A DNA stretch of 14,321 nt from Spirogloea muscicola (Eukaryota > Streptophyta > Zygnematophyceae > Spirogloeales > Spirogloeaceae), in the NCBI GenBank assembly GCA_009602725.1, contig WELB01000218.1, positions 39,128 through 53,448 on the forward strand. The letters are read 5' to 3'. Of the stretch, positions 1 to 8,309 are shown in pieces. Made by a program: the position numbers and the translations under genes. A model generated the notes under the pieces. That model was not told where the DNA came from and did no database searches. It saw only the letters and a list, made by a program, of their open reading frames with translations. The first letter of the stretch is position 1. Each line of letters opens with the position of its first letter.

Positions 1-190
1 TCGGGTGCCTTCCGCTGGGCCCGAGGCCTGTCAGGGCGCAATGCCATGGCAGGGTCGTCGAGCGGCTCATAGTGCCAGACATAGTTGCTCGGTCCAGCTC
101 AATGCCACGGTGGCCGTGTGTTGGTGCTGCAAGGCTCACATTTGAGCTGCGTCTTTTGAGAAGCTGCTCCTGGCTGCTTGGTACTTGCAG
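1..190 (+). other. 3' part of a LEUNIG-like intron
   Basis: No stretch matching the LUFS domain is seen here, and the reading frame of the first visible exon begins directly after the acceptor TTGCAG (185-190). I therefore read the whole segment as the end of an intron whose donor, and the LUFS exons before it, are outside the window. Confidence 0.6.
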
Positions 191-233
191 ACGCAGCAGC
201 TCAAGGCGCGGGAGGCAGCGCAGCATCTGCACC

Positions 234-283
<50 letters not shown>

Positions 284-633
284 TCCCCACACCCGAGCCA
301 GCAACAGCAGGTGGCGCAGCAGCACCAGCAGCAGGCCGCCTCGGCAGCGCAGCAGCAGCAGGCGCAGGCCCAGCAGCAGCTGCAGCAGCAGCAGGCGGCA
401 CAGCAGCAGCAGGCGGCGCAGCAGCAGCAGGCAGCGCAGCAGCAGCAGGCTGCACAGCAGCAGCAGCAGGCGGCGCAGCAGCAGCAGCAGGCGGCACAGC
501 AGCAGCAGCAGCTACAGCAGCTGCAGCAGCCGCAGCAGTCCCAGCAACCGTTGCAGCAGCAATCAACAGCGGCGCGGCAGCAGCAGCAAGTGCAGCAGCT
601 GCAGCAGCAGGCGGCGCAGCAGCAACAGCAGGC

Positions 634-680
<47 letters not shown>

Positions 681-1144
681 CGGCGCAGCAGCAGCAGCAG
701 CAGGCGCAGCAGCAGCAGCAGCAGACGGCTGCGCAGCAGCAGCACCAGCAGCAGCAGGTAGTGCAGCAGGCGCAGCAGCAGGCAGCCCAGCAGCAGCAGC
801 AGCAGCAGCAGCAGCAAGCACAGCAGCAGCAAGTGGCACAGCAGCAGGCTGCTGCAGCACAACAGCAGCAGCACCACCTCCAGCAGCATCAGCTCCAGCA
901 GCAGCTGCAGCTGCAGCGGCTCGCGCTTCAGCGCAGAGACTCCACGGGCCACATTGCGCAACTGCCGAATGGCAGCACGACCAATGGGCCAACAGCAGAC
1001 GAGCTTATGCTACGGCAGGGTGCAATGTCGGCAATGACAGCAAGTTATGCAGCCAAGATTTACGAGGAAAGGCTCAAGTCAGGCCAGGCATCTGCACGAG
1101 TCAGTTCCGAGGGTGTCGCAGGCCTGGAAGAGGCCGCCATGAAG
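191..1144 (+). other. LUG-like exon: LUFS end plus first Gln-rich region
   Basis: The exon opens in phase 0 with [11 protein letters not shown], matching the end of the LUFS region of LEUNIG (ETQ.IKARE). Some 230 residues of Gln-rich sequence follow, coded almost only by CAG. A pure run of 15 CAG codons lies at 236-280, and a QQQQ(Q)AA unit is tandemly repeated at about 386-510. The exon then returns to complex sequence ([33 protein letters not shown]), which aligns with LEUNIG up to its conserved EEAAMK. The likely donor is GTACGG at 1145; an alternative is GTGCTT at 1183. Confidence 0.88.
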
Positions 1145-3398
1145 GTACGGCACAGAGGCTGCAATGCTTGCCAACTGACCAGGTGCTTTGGCAAGTGATG
1201 CAAGAGCTTTTGGGTCAAGACGAGGTGTGTCGTCAGTGATTCTTATTGCTTGATTGCACTGGCACAGCCAGGATGATGTTGTCAAGTGCACTCTCAAGCT
1301 GAGAAAAGCTGAGAATGCTTGTGCCGTTTGTGTCATTGCAGAGGTATGCCGTGGCTGTTGCAGATTATGCACCTGCGTTCTCTTCAATCTGCACCATGTC
1401 ACTTTTTAACGATCTAAGATAATTAGGCCTCTGCTTATCCTGAGGCCAGAGGGCTTCCAGTCACTTCCACCAAGTCTAGCTTTGCCAAGAGCTGGACTTG
1501 GGAAGAGTCACAGTAGCTGCAACAGGTAATCAAGGCATGCTGATGCGCTTGTGGCTTCTCAATAGCTCTTCATCTTTGGGCGCTTTGGCTTGGCTGCAGG
1601 CAACTCCTTGCAAACTCGAACAGCAACATGGCTGTGGCCCTGAGGCAAGCCCAACTTCAGAATCCGCAATTGCTCAGCCAGGTAAGCAGCCTCGTGAAGT
1701 CCCAGTCATGAGGTACATGGCGACCCATGCCACGCAGAGAGCACACATGAGAATATGGCAGGTCGTATGATTGTCTTCCTCCGGCACACAAGTAGTCCAA
1801 CACATATTCTGCTCCAGAACTTGCAGTGCTGGGGTTTCTGGTTTTGCAAGATATGGAGCATCAGCAGCTTCTTGGGCAATAGAGGTCGTTGCCTAGTTTG
1901 CCAAGATCATTCTGTGTTTTCATTTGCAAGAAGAAGGAGCTGAGCTGATATAAAGTAGAGCTTGAGCTTGATTAAGTGACAGTTGGAGATGATATAAGAC
2001 ATTCCCGTATTTGGCCTGGTTTTACTGCTGCATGCAGGACAATAAAGGGGATGTGGTCCTAGGAGTCCAGCGGCCCACGAGTTCGCAGGAGTCTTCGCTC
2101 TTTAACATGGTGGCACAAAATAGCCCTCGGGTAAATTCTGGTAAGCAAGCTTGGAACTTTGCCACTCTTCAATCATTCTGCTCGCAGGCAGCAGTATTTG
2201 GAGGCACATCTTCTTCACACTGCAGCTCTCTGACTCGAGCAATACTGCCCTGTATTGCTTTAGGCTTGAGCCCCACAGCAAGTGCGCAGCAGCTGCAACA
2301 ACTGAAGCAGGGTGCTCCCTGGTCTCATGTGGTCAGTAAGCAGTCCTCGCAGTGATGAGTCTTAGGATGTCAGAGTAGAAGTAATTTGCAGATTATAAAG
2401 TCGATTGACTTTATAATCTGCTCTCAGATTTGTGTTATCAAGTCAGTCAGGAGAGAAGGCCGTTGTGAGGCTCCCTCTGGGACCTCACAAGCTGGTCATT
2501 GTAAAACCAGGCAGAAGGGGTGTCCATGCTGTGCATTCAGAGCATCCTTGTTATAAGGGGCTGGTAATGGATGCAGATTCATGCACAGGCAAGGCCGGAG
2601 CAAGGTTTTGCCTTCGGTATGTCCATTGCACATGGTAGTTATGTTACCTTCTAGTGTTGATTGGCTCTCCCCTGAAAACGTGGCAGGATCCCAGGTCCTT
2701 CACAAACCCGTCGCATATTCAGCACTTTCAGATGCTGAGCCCCATGCAACAGCAGCGGATCCTCTACCAGGCGCAGCAGCAGCAGCAGCAGCAGCAGCGG
2801 CAGGCAGCCAGCGGCAGCACCGGGGGGGTGGTCGGTGGGGCCTCCAGTGTGCTCCCGGTATCCAGCGCCGCAATGCTCAACGACCTGGATCAGCGGAGGA
2901 TTCGACAGCTCCTGTCAGCAACCTCTGCTAAAATCCCGGGTGCCGCTCCGTCTACCTCCAAGGATGCATCCTCGGATGGTGGTGTAAGTGGTAGCGTCAG
3001 CCTGCAGGCGGCTACTTCGGCATTGCAACGGACCGAATCTCAAAATCAGGACATCCTCTACAAGGTACTCACCTATCCTATTCAGCATAGCCATTACATT
3101 TTTCATGTCTCAGGACATGTCTCAGACATATCATGACATGATTGATACCTGTGCTTGACGCCCATCATACTTCTCCCTGCAGCTGCGGAACCAGCAGCTG
3201 GCCAACCAGTCCATGCTTCCTGCAACCTCCAATTCCCAGCAAAGCCAGCAGCAGCAGCTGCACCAGCAGCAGCAGGCACAGGCACAGGCCCAGCAGCAGC
3301 ATCATCATCAGCAGCAGCAGCAGGCGCAGCAGCAGCAGCAGCAGGCGCAGCAGCAGCAGCAGCAGCAGCAGGCGCAGCAGCAGCAGCAACAGCAGCAT

Positions 3399-3465
<67 letters not shown>

Positions 3466-3493
3466 CACAGCAGCAGCAGCAGGCAGCGCCGGT

Positions 3494-3525
<32 letters not shown>

Positions 3526-6500
3526 CACAGCAGCAGCAGCAGCAGCAGCCGCAGCCATTGCAGCAGCAGCAGCAACATCAAGGTGCAGGGGCCTCTCAGC
3601 AGCAAGGGCCAGGGGTCGCAGGCAAGGGCGGAGGTGCCAGCGGGCAAAGCGGGGTAGGTGCAATCGGTACAGGGGCAGCATTGCAGCAGCAAGCTGGCGG
3701 CGGCAGCCAGTCTTTGCTGGCCGGCCCCTTACTGGGCAACGATGTGACGTCCGCTTCAAGGGGCCCTGAGCAAGTGTATGGTGGGATGGCGGAGCCGAGC
3801 CCGAGCGCCAACAGTGCCGGCACAGGAAAGGTGCGTGTCAAGCTCCCAACCATGGAAAAGGAGGCAATCAGGTCCCCTGCAGTTTACCTCAACCCTGTAG
3901 TAAGTGCGACGTGCACAACTCAGCTTCAGGGTTCAGGGTTCAGGATGTAAGGGTTTAGGATTTAGGATTAGAGTTTAGGATTTAGGGGGCTCAGGGCTTA
4001 GAGTTTAGTGAGTACACAGTACACATATCAGCCGCTGATTTGTGTACTGGTATGTTCATACTGCAGGCGAGTGGCAAGGGAGGGCGGAAGCGCAAGGGCG
4101 GGCCGGCGACGTCGTCGGGCCCGGCCCACAGCACCGGCACGCAAAACACAACAGGCCCAGCTGCCACATCGCCACCCACGCCGTCTACTCACAACAATGT
4201 CAACAACACCAGCAATGCCGGGGGCACGAGCGGTGTTGGTCCGACCGCGGGAGGCGGCGGCAGCAGTGGAGGCCCCGCGGCTGTGAATGTCGTCAGCCTG
4301 CCTGGCATGGCTGCTGCTCTGCACCCCAGCAACAGCGTGAACAACAAGAACAGCAACATCCTGTTCGGCAGCAACGGAGGAGGTGCCGGAGGAGACACTC
4401 TCAGTTCGCCTGTCAATCAGCTGGTAAAGAGCCACCTGCGGGCCCTTTGAGCCTCCTGTATCTGCAACTTATCAATCAATGTCCTCTTGTAACATCCAGC
4501 AACTTCTTGCGGCAGCGCACTGATTTTTCTCAACTCGTGTGTTTGAAAGGGCGAGTTGGAGAGATTTGCAGACGACGGATCCCTTGATGACAACGTGGAG
4601 TCGTTTCTTTCTGCTGAGGAAGCTGATACGCGAGAAGCTTTGTTTGGGAGCACAAAGCGCAACTCCACCGGCCACAGTGCTGAAGTCAAAGGTGACTTGA
4701 GCTGTACAATAAAGGATATATTGATAATGCAGTCTGCAGCATGCCCGTAAGTGGAGCTCTCGAGGTTTCTACTATCTGTGCACCATGTATTAGTACCAAC
4801 AGTATTAGACCTTCACAGAGCTCCCTCATTGGTTGAGTTTAAGGGCAAGTAGCTTAAGTACACAGTTTGCATCTCGCAGGGTTCACGTTCAATGAGGTCT
4901 GCAAGTTGCGTGCGAGCACAAACAAGGTTGTGTGTTGTCATTTCTCCTCTGATGGGAAAGTGCTAGCCACGGCAGGGCATGACAAAACGGTAAGGAAAGT
5001 GGACCTCCCCCTGAGGCGATCTTCAGATTATGCAAGTGCTGAAGGCCTTGTCACATGCCGATGCAGCTCGTGCGGCCCTTGAATACCAATTTGCTGTCGA
5101 AGGACCACTATGCATGATCAAACCGACTTCCCTCAGGCCAGTGTGGAATCATGGTTACCCTTCTTCGGAGTCATGTTTGGTCTTGTGAGGAATGTATTAT
5201 GCTGCATATGTTGACCTGATGAGCTCGGCGCCCCTTAAGTTGGTCATAGTGACTATGTGTCCTTTGCTCGCAGGCTGTTCTGTGGAACATGGACACGTTC
5301 CAGAAGAGAAGCACGCTGGAGGAGCACTCGCTGCTCATCACTGATGTTCGGTTCAGCCCCAGCAGCACTCGTCTTGCAACGTCCTCCTTCGACAAGATTG
5401 TTCGAGTCTGGGACAGTGACAATGTAAGTACCTAGTAAATCCAAGGAATGCAAGAATGCTACACTGCTACCAGGACCACCCTTGTAGCAATTTCTGGCAT
5501 GTCTTACTACTGGGTATGTCATTGATGTCTTTGGAAGAGGATAGTGACCAATAAGTCTGCAGCTTGGATTCCGTGCTGCATATCCAATTGGCCTCCTTGT
5601 ACAATGTTGTCAACCTCCTGCCATTCTAGACGTCCCTTAACAACTATACGTCAGTGGACCAATGACTTTGCATGCCCCGATTTGGATATTACTTGACTTG
5701 GCAGCCACATGTGTGACTGTTTGTGTCTGAAACTCCAGCCAACTTTCTCCATGAGAGTGTTTTCTGGGCATCAGACGAGTGTCATGAGCTTGGACTTCCA
5801 TCCCAATAATGAGGACCTTCTCTGTTCTTGTGATGGGGACTCTGAGATCCGGTACTGGTCAGTCAATGGAGGCCACTGCACACGCGTCTTCAAGGTGCAA
5901 TTGCCTTTGTGGAGCTCCTCTGCTTACATGTTACCTCTGTCACCACCCAGATGCTCTGGGATCTGCTTTGCATGCACGCAGCCAGTCCCTTGAGTGTGAA
6001 CCAGACCACAACATCAAAACCAGAGCTCTACTTTCTAAAAACAGTGAGATTGGGGTTTCCTGCGACTTTCAGGGAGCCATGAGCCAAATGCGGTTCCAAC
6101 CACGAGCAGGACGACTATTAGCTGCTGCGGCGGACAATGTGGTCTCCATCTTTGACGTTGAGTCAGAGACACTCGTGCACGCTCTACAGGTACCTGTCTG
6201 GCAGTTTCTGCTGGTCTGTGCACGCAAAGTTCCAGTCCATGGTCAAGAGAGCTCATTGGTCATAGATGATCACAGCATGTTGTGGTGTTTTGTTACACCG
6301 TCAACGGGCTGCCTACCCCTTTGAGCATCAACGTAGGAGTAATTGTTGCAAGTTATGGCTGCTGTGGTCCTACTTCATGTGTTCATCTCGTTGACTTTGT
6401 CAAAGTAGTCTCTCAGCAGATAGAGGGTTGTGCCACCCTGCTTTCATATAATGTCTGGGCAATGTGACACGATTGACACCATGACATAGTTAAGGGGTAG

Positions 6501-7057
6501 TATACGGAGGCATGGTCTCCCTGCACTAGCTGGGGGTCTCTCACCCGCAGCCTCACACTGGATCTAACAAGCATCACACGCGGGACCTTCTGCAGCGGCA
6601 CACAAAGCCAGTGCACAGCGTGTGCTGGGATGCTGCTGGGGACTTCGTGGCTTCTGTCAGTGAAGACAGTGTGCGTGTTTGGGCACTTGGGCGCGGCCAA
6701 GAGGGGGAGTGTGTCCACGAGCTCATCAGCTCGGGAAATAAATTTCACTCCTGCATCTTTCACCCCAAGCACTCCTCCCTCCTCGTCATCGGCTGCTACC
6801 AGGTGAGGAGCTCTGCAGACATAAGAGACCTTCAAACATGCGGGCATCTCGCCGTGAGGTTGTGCCGAGTTCTCATCCTAGCTGTGTCCCTTATGGGTCT
6901 TCTCTTATCGCAGTCACTGGAGCTCTGGAACATGGTCGAGAACAAGAGCATGACGATGGCGGCCCATGACGGGCTCATAGCGGCGCTCGCGGTATCTCCG
7001 AGCACCGGCATGATCGCTTCCGCATCTCACGACAAGTCTGTGAAGCTATGGAAGTAG
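191..7057 (+). CDS. LUG/LUH-like: LEUNIG/LEUNIG_HOMOLOG-like transcriptional co-repressor (Gro/Tup1 family), spliced, 5' partial
   Basis: Nuclear co-repressor of the plant LEUNIG family; in Arabidopsis it acts with the adaptor SEUSS and recruits histone deacetylase and Mediator (family knowledge). Proposed exons: 191-1144 (3' limit and next junction uncertain), 1600-1681, 2038-2140, 2264-2335, 2655-3064, 3183-3899, 4067-4423, 4550-4691, 4880-4989, 5274-5423, 5739-5894, 6073-6189, 6596-6802, 6914-7057. All introns are GT-AG, and phases agree from 1600 to the TAG at 7055-7057. Diagnostic matches to LEUNIG, in order: TQQLKARE (end of LUFS), EEAAMK before the first junction, [17 protein letters not shown] (NLS-like), [18 protein letters not shown], and seven WD40 units ending HDKSVKLWK. 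The LUFS domain itself is upstream of the window. About 1,240 residues are encoded here because two Gln-rich regions are strongly expanded. No frameshift or stop interrupts the chain, so I read it as a functional gene. LUG and LUH cannot be told apart without a tree. Confidence 0.93.
236..905 (+). repeat. CAG/CAA-type trinucleotide-rich coding repeat (poly-Gln 1)
   Basis: CAG-dominated low-complexity coding sequence, interrupted by GCG/GCA (Ala), GTG (Val), CAC (His) and CTG/CTA (Leu) codons. The longest perfect CAG run is at 236-280; another long one is near 640-679. In other frames it reads as poly-Ala, poly-Ser or poly-Leu, and these are shadows. Confidence 0.95.
1600..1681 (+). other. LUG-like exon ([20 protein letters not shown])
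   Basis: The acceptor is TGGCTGCAG (ending 1599) and the donor is GTAAGC at 1682. The exon begins with the third base of a split codon and reads QLLANSNSN, then [17 protein letters not shown]. This fits the variable Gln/Asn-rich segment between the first Gln region and the LKxW motif. How its 5' phase is satisfied is uncertain (see findings). Confidence 0.65.
2038..2140 (+). other. LUG-like exon
   Basis: The acceptor is GCATGCAG (ending 2037) and the donor is GTAAGC at 2141. It reads in phase 0 from [17 protein letters not shown] to SPRVNSG, leaving one base of a split Gly codon. It lies where LEUNIG has a Ser/Pro/Thr-rich linker; sequence similarity is weak, so support comes mainly from splice sites and phase. 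Confidence 0.6.
2264..2335 (+). other. LUG-like exon (short)
   Basis: The acceptor is ATTGCTTTAG (ending 2263) and the donor is GTAAGC at 2336. It completes the split Gly codon and reads [16 protein letters not shown], ending with one base of the next codon. That base joins the TG opening the 2655 exon to give ATG. A weaker donor at 2312 (GTGCTC) is also phase-compatible. Confidence 0.55.
2388..2421. repeat. Perfect 15-bp inverted repeat (hairpin) in an intron
   Basis: GCAGATTATAAAGTC (2388-2402), a 4-nt spacer GATT, and its exact reverse complement (2407-2421). It lies 52 bp downstream of the donor at 2336, inside the 2336-2654 intron. All 15 base pairs are perfect. Confidence 0.9.
2655..3064 (+). 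other. LUG-like exon: LKxW motif and central region
   Basis: The acceptor is TTACCTTCTAG (ending 2654) and the donor is GTACTC at 3065. It reads [45 protein letters not shown] and QDILYK. These correspond to LEUNIG LKGWPL, HQLNMLTPQHQQQL, RRLKMLL and DMLLK in the same order, which anchors this part of the gene model. Confidence 0.85.
3183..3899 (+). other. LUG-like exon: second Gln-rich region
   Basis: The acceptor is CTCCCTGCAG (ending 3182). It opens [10 protein letters not shown], aligning with LEUNIG LKMALLQQ, and runs into about 120 residues of poly-Gln with scattered Ala and His. A Gly/Ala/Ser-rich tail follows, containing [13 protein letters not shown]. Two in-frame donors exist: GTGCGT at 3831 and a consensus GTAAGT at 3900. 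Both leave phase 0, so the final 23 codons could be optional. Confidence 0.85.
3240..3582 (+). repeat. CAG-rich coding repeat (poly-Gln 2)
   Basis: A second CAG-dominated coding tract. It includes a perfect uninterrupted run of 22 CAG codons at 3399-3464, the longest in the window, flanked by CAT, CAA and GCG/GCA interruptions. Confidence 0.95.
3925..4008 (+). repeat. Degenerate plant-telomere-like (TTTAGGG)n array inside an intron
   Basis: About eleven successive, mostly 7-nt units: TTCAGGG (3925), TTCAGGG, TTCAGGA, TGTAAGGG, TTTAGGA, TTTAGGA, TTAGAG, TTTAGGA, TTTAGGG (3981), GGCTCAGGG, CTTAGAG, TTTAG. It fills about half of the 3900-4066 intron. The unit is the Arabidopsis-type telomere repeat with substitutions. 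Confidence 0.8.
4067..4423 (+). other. LUG-like exon: basic NLS-like motif and Ser/Thr/Pro linker
   Basis: The acceptor is ATACTGCAG (ending 4066) and the donor is GTAAAG at 4424. It reads [12 protein letters not shown], then [17 protein letters not shown] and SPPTPSTH, ending [14 protein letters not shown] has the same block (GRKRKQP, SSGPANSSGTANTAGP, APSTPSTH, LTSPSNQL). RKRK is the likely nuclear localisation signal. Confidence 0.92.
4550..4691 (+). other. LUG-like exon: acidic pre-WD40 linker
   Basis: The acceptor AG is at 4548-4549 (TTTGAAAG) and the donor GTGACT at 4692. It reads [20 protein letters not shown], the counterpart of [26 protein letters not shown], one of the best-conserved blocks outside the WD repeats. 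A closer AG at 4554-4555 is also in frame but drops the two residues matching LEUNIG AD, so 4550 is preferred. Confidence 0.9.
4880..4989 (+). other. LUG-like exon: WD40 repeat 1, first part
   Basis: The acceptor is TCTCGCAG (ending 4879) and the donor GTAAGG at 4990. It reads [35 protein letters not shown], the start of the first WD40 blade, and ends in phase 0. The blade finishes as AVLW in the next exon. Confidence 0.93.
5274..5423 (+). other. LUG-like exon: end of WD40 repeat 1 and repeat 2
   Basis: The acceptor is TGCTCGCAG (ending 5273) and the donor GTAAGT at 5424. Exactly 50 codons: AVLWNMDT, then [34 protein letters not shown]. The Asp-His and VRVWD signatures of a WD40 blade are present. 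Confidence 0.94.
5739..5894 (+). other. LUG-like exon: WD40 repeat 3
   Basis: The acceptor is ACTCCAG (ending 5738) and the donor GTGCAA at 5895. 52 codons: [42 protein letters not shown]. It matches the LEUNIG third blade almost residue for residue (SCDNDNEIRYWSINNG). Confidence 0.94.
6073..6189 (+). other. LUG-like exon: WD40 repeat 4
   Basis: The acceptor is GACTTTCAG (ending 6072) and the donor GTACCT at 6190. 39 codons: [37 protein letters not shown]. This corresponds to the LEUNIG blade with IRFQPR and VLDVET. Confidence 0.94.
6596..6802 (+). other. LUG-like exon: WD40 repeats 5 and 6
   Basis: The acceptor is CTTCTGCAG (ending 6595) and the donor GTGAGG at 6803. 69 codons: [59 protein letters not shown]. 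The usual Gly-His of blade 5 reads Arg-His here; the rest follows LEUNIG closely. Confidence 0.94.
6914..7057 (+). other. LUG-like terminal exon: WD40 repeats 6-7 and stop
   Basis: The acceptor is CTTATCGCAG (ending 6913). It reads [45 protein letters not shown], then TAG at 7055-7057. LEUNIG also ends in VKLWK, so the protein C-terminus is complete. Confidence 0.96.
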
Positions 7058-7857
7058 CCGAGCGCCAAGGCACCCTCGCCCCAGGAGTGGCAAGCTGATC
7101 CTTGTACCCACGCTCACCTAGCCAGGTGGTAAGCAGTGCTGCTTGGACCGAGCAGCTTGTTTACATCTTGCACACTTATTTTGAGCGTCCAGCAGGCCCG
7201 CAGAGTAGGAACAATTTCAAGATTTGCCTCATACTTATTACATTATTCAGGCACGGTTAAGTCCAATAGCCCTCATTTCGTAAGCCAGTGCCTGCTTTTA
7301 CTCAACCATCCACACAACCTTTCCTTTTTTGGACTAACCATCTTTCTCCTCTTTCCCCCTCCCCCGCTCTACCTATCCCCCGCATGAGTTGGTGATTATC
7401 CTGCAGTGACACTGCAATTGAGTTTAGTCTGTCAATAGTGTTCCGTTGAAAATGTGCAGATTTCAGAACTTGAAGCAGTTGGGCTCCTCTATCTTCGAGT
7501 GCCAGACTTAGCTTCTCCTTCCCCTTCGCCAACTTTGTTACTTGCACTCAGCATCATCATAGGGTGTCCACTACCAGTGACCGCCTGACCGCCACTGTGC
7601 GGTGTACACGTTCTGCAATTGCTCACTCAGAACCTTGAAGCATGTCGACATTCAGCTGTGTCACCTTGGCTGTGGCCACTGCAGCTGCTTGACATGGTAA
7701 TCTAGCAACCTGCGGACGGGTTGACTGGTTGCTGTGCAGCTGATGGTTGAGCAAGACGACAACCTTAAGCAAAGCATGGTCGGAGCGTGCAGGTTGTCTT
7801 GAATGCAATAAAAAAGAGTGCATCATGTGAGTTGTCTCCCAAGGAAGCCAAGCTGTT
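7058..7857 (+). other. LUG-like 3' UTR and downstream region
   Basis: No convincing ORF. The stretch is pyrimidine-rich around 7310-7382. It probably contains the 3' UTR of the LUG-like mRNA; its true end is unknown. Confidence 0.5.
7807..7812 (+). terminator. Candidate polyadenylation signal AATAAA
   Basis: AATAAA followed by an A run (7807-7815), about 750 nt after the LUG-like stop. It is the first canonical signal I noticed in this orientation. Plant signals are loose, so earlier cleavage is possible. Confidence 0.35.
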
Positions 7858-7974
7858 AATTTGAGAGTGCACCGCTGATGAACATGGCTGGTGCTTGGGT
7901 GAACATATAAGCCCCACCAAGAACAACTGAGTGTCGATGCTCAGCTCCTGTGGTGGGCTCTAATTGTGGTGGCC

Positions 7975-8183
7975 GATGCCTGGCGGATGGTGGCCGCCAG
8001 TGGTGGCGTGGTGACCGATGCCGGGCGAGTGGTGGCCGACGCCAGGCAAGCGGTGGTCGCTGACGATGTGATGGCCGACGCCAGGCGGATGGTGGCCGCC
8101 AGCGGCAGCACGATGGTGACCAACGCCAGGCGGGTGGTGACCGCGGGCCACAACGTGGTGGCCAAGGCCGGGCGGGTGGTGAC
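7975..8183. repeat. Imperfect GC-rich tandem repeat
   Basis: A minisatellite-like block built on a GTGGCCGACGCCAGGCGG-like subunit spaced irregularly. Two longer, better matched copies of about 66 bp start at 7975 and 8077; both contain GGCGGATGGTGGCCGCCAG. All spacing preserves reading on the plus strand (VADAxRMVAAS-type) and on the minus strand (Thr/Ala-rich). No product is recognised and it may be non-coding. It lies between the two convergent genes. Confidence 0.75.
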
Positions 8184-8309
8184 CCCGCTTTCTTGAGAGG
8201 GCTGTGACAAGCCAGCAGGCGCCAGCAATGGCCAGGGATCATAGTAACAGATGTCAGCTCGAGGCACAATGCTTGCATAAGTGCATATATATCCATGTCC
8301 TACATGGCG

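Noticed and set aside
178-1239. Long poly-Ala, poly-Ser and (minus strand) poly-Leu/poly-Ala open frames over the CAG tracts, also at 3103-3769
   Set aside because: They are the other reading frames of the CAG repeats. Only the Gln frame is flanked by LEUNIG-like sequence and splice sites.
2187-2335. Alternative LUG-like exon starting at 2187 ([14 protein letters not shown])
   Set aside because: Phase-compatible at its 5' end, but the protein is unlike the Gln/Ser/Pro linker of the family. The 2264 start gives [15 protein letters not shown] and joins correctly to the LKTW exon.
2687-3064. Exon start at 2687 or 2695 for the central LUG-like exon
   Set aside because: Both have an AG but exclude LIGSPLKTW, which matches LEUNIG LKGW. 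The 2655 start has a pyrimidine-rich acceptor and the right phase.
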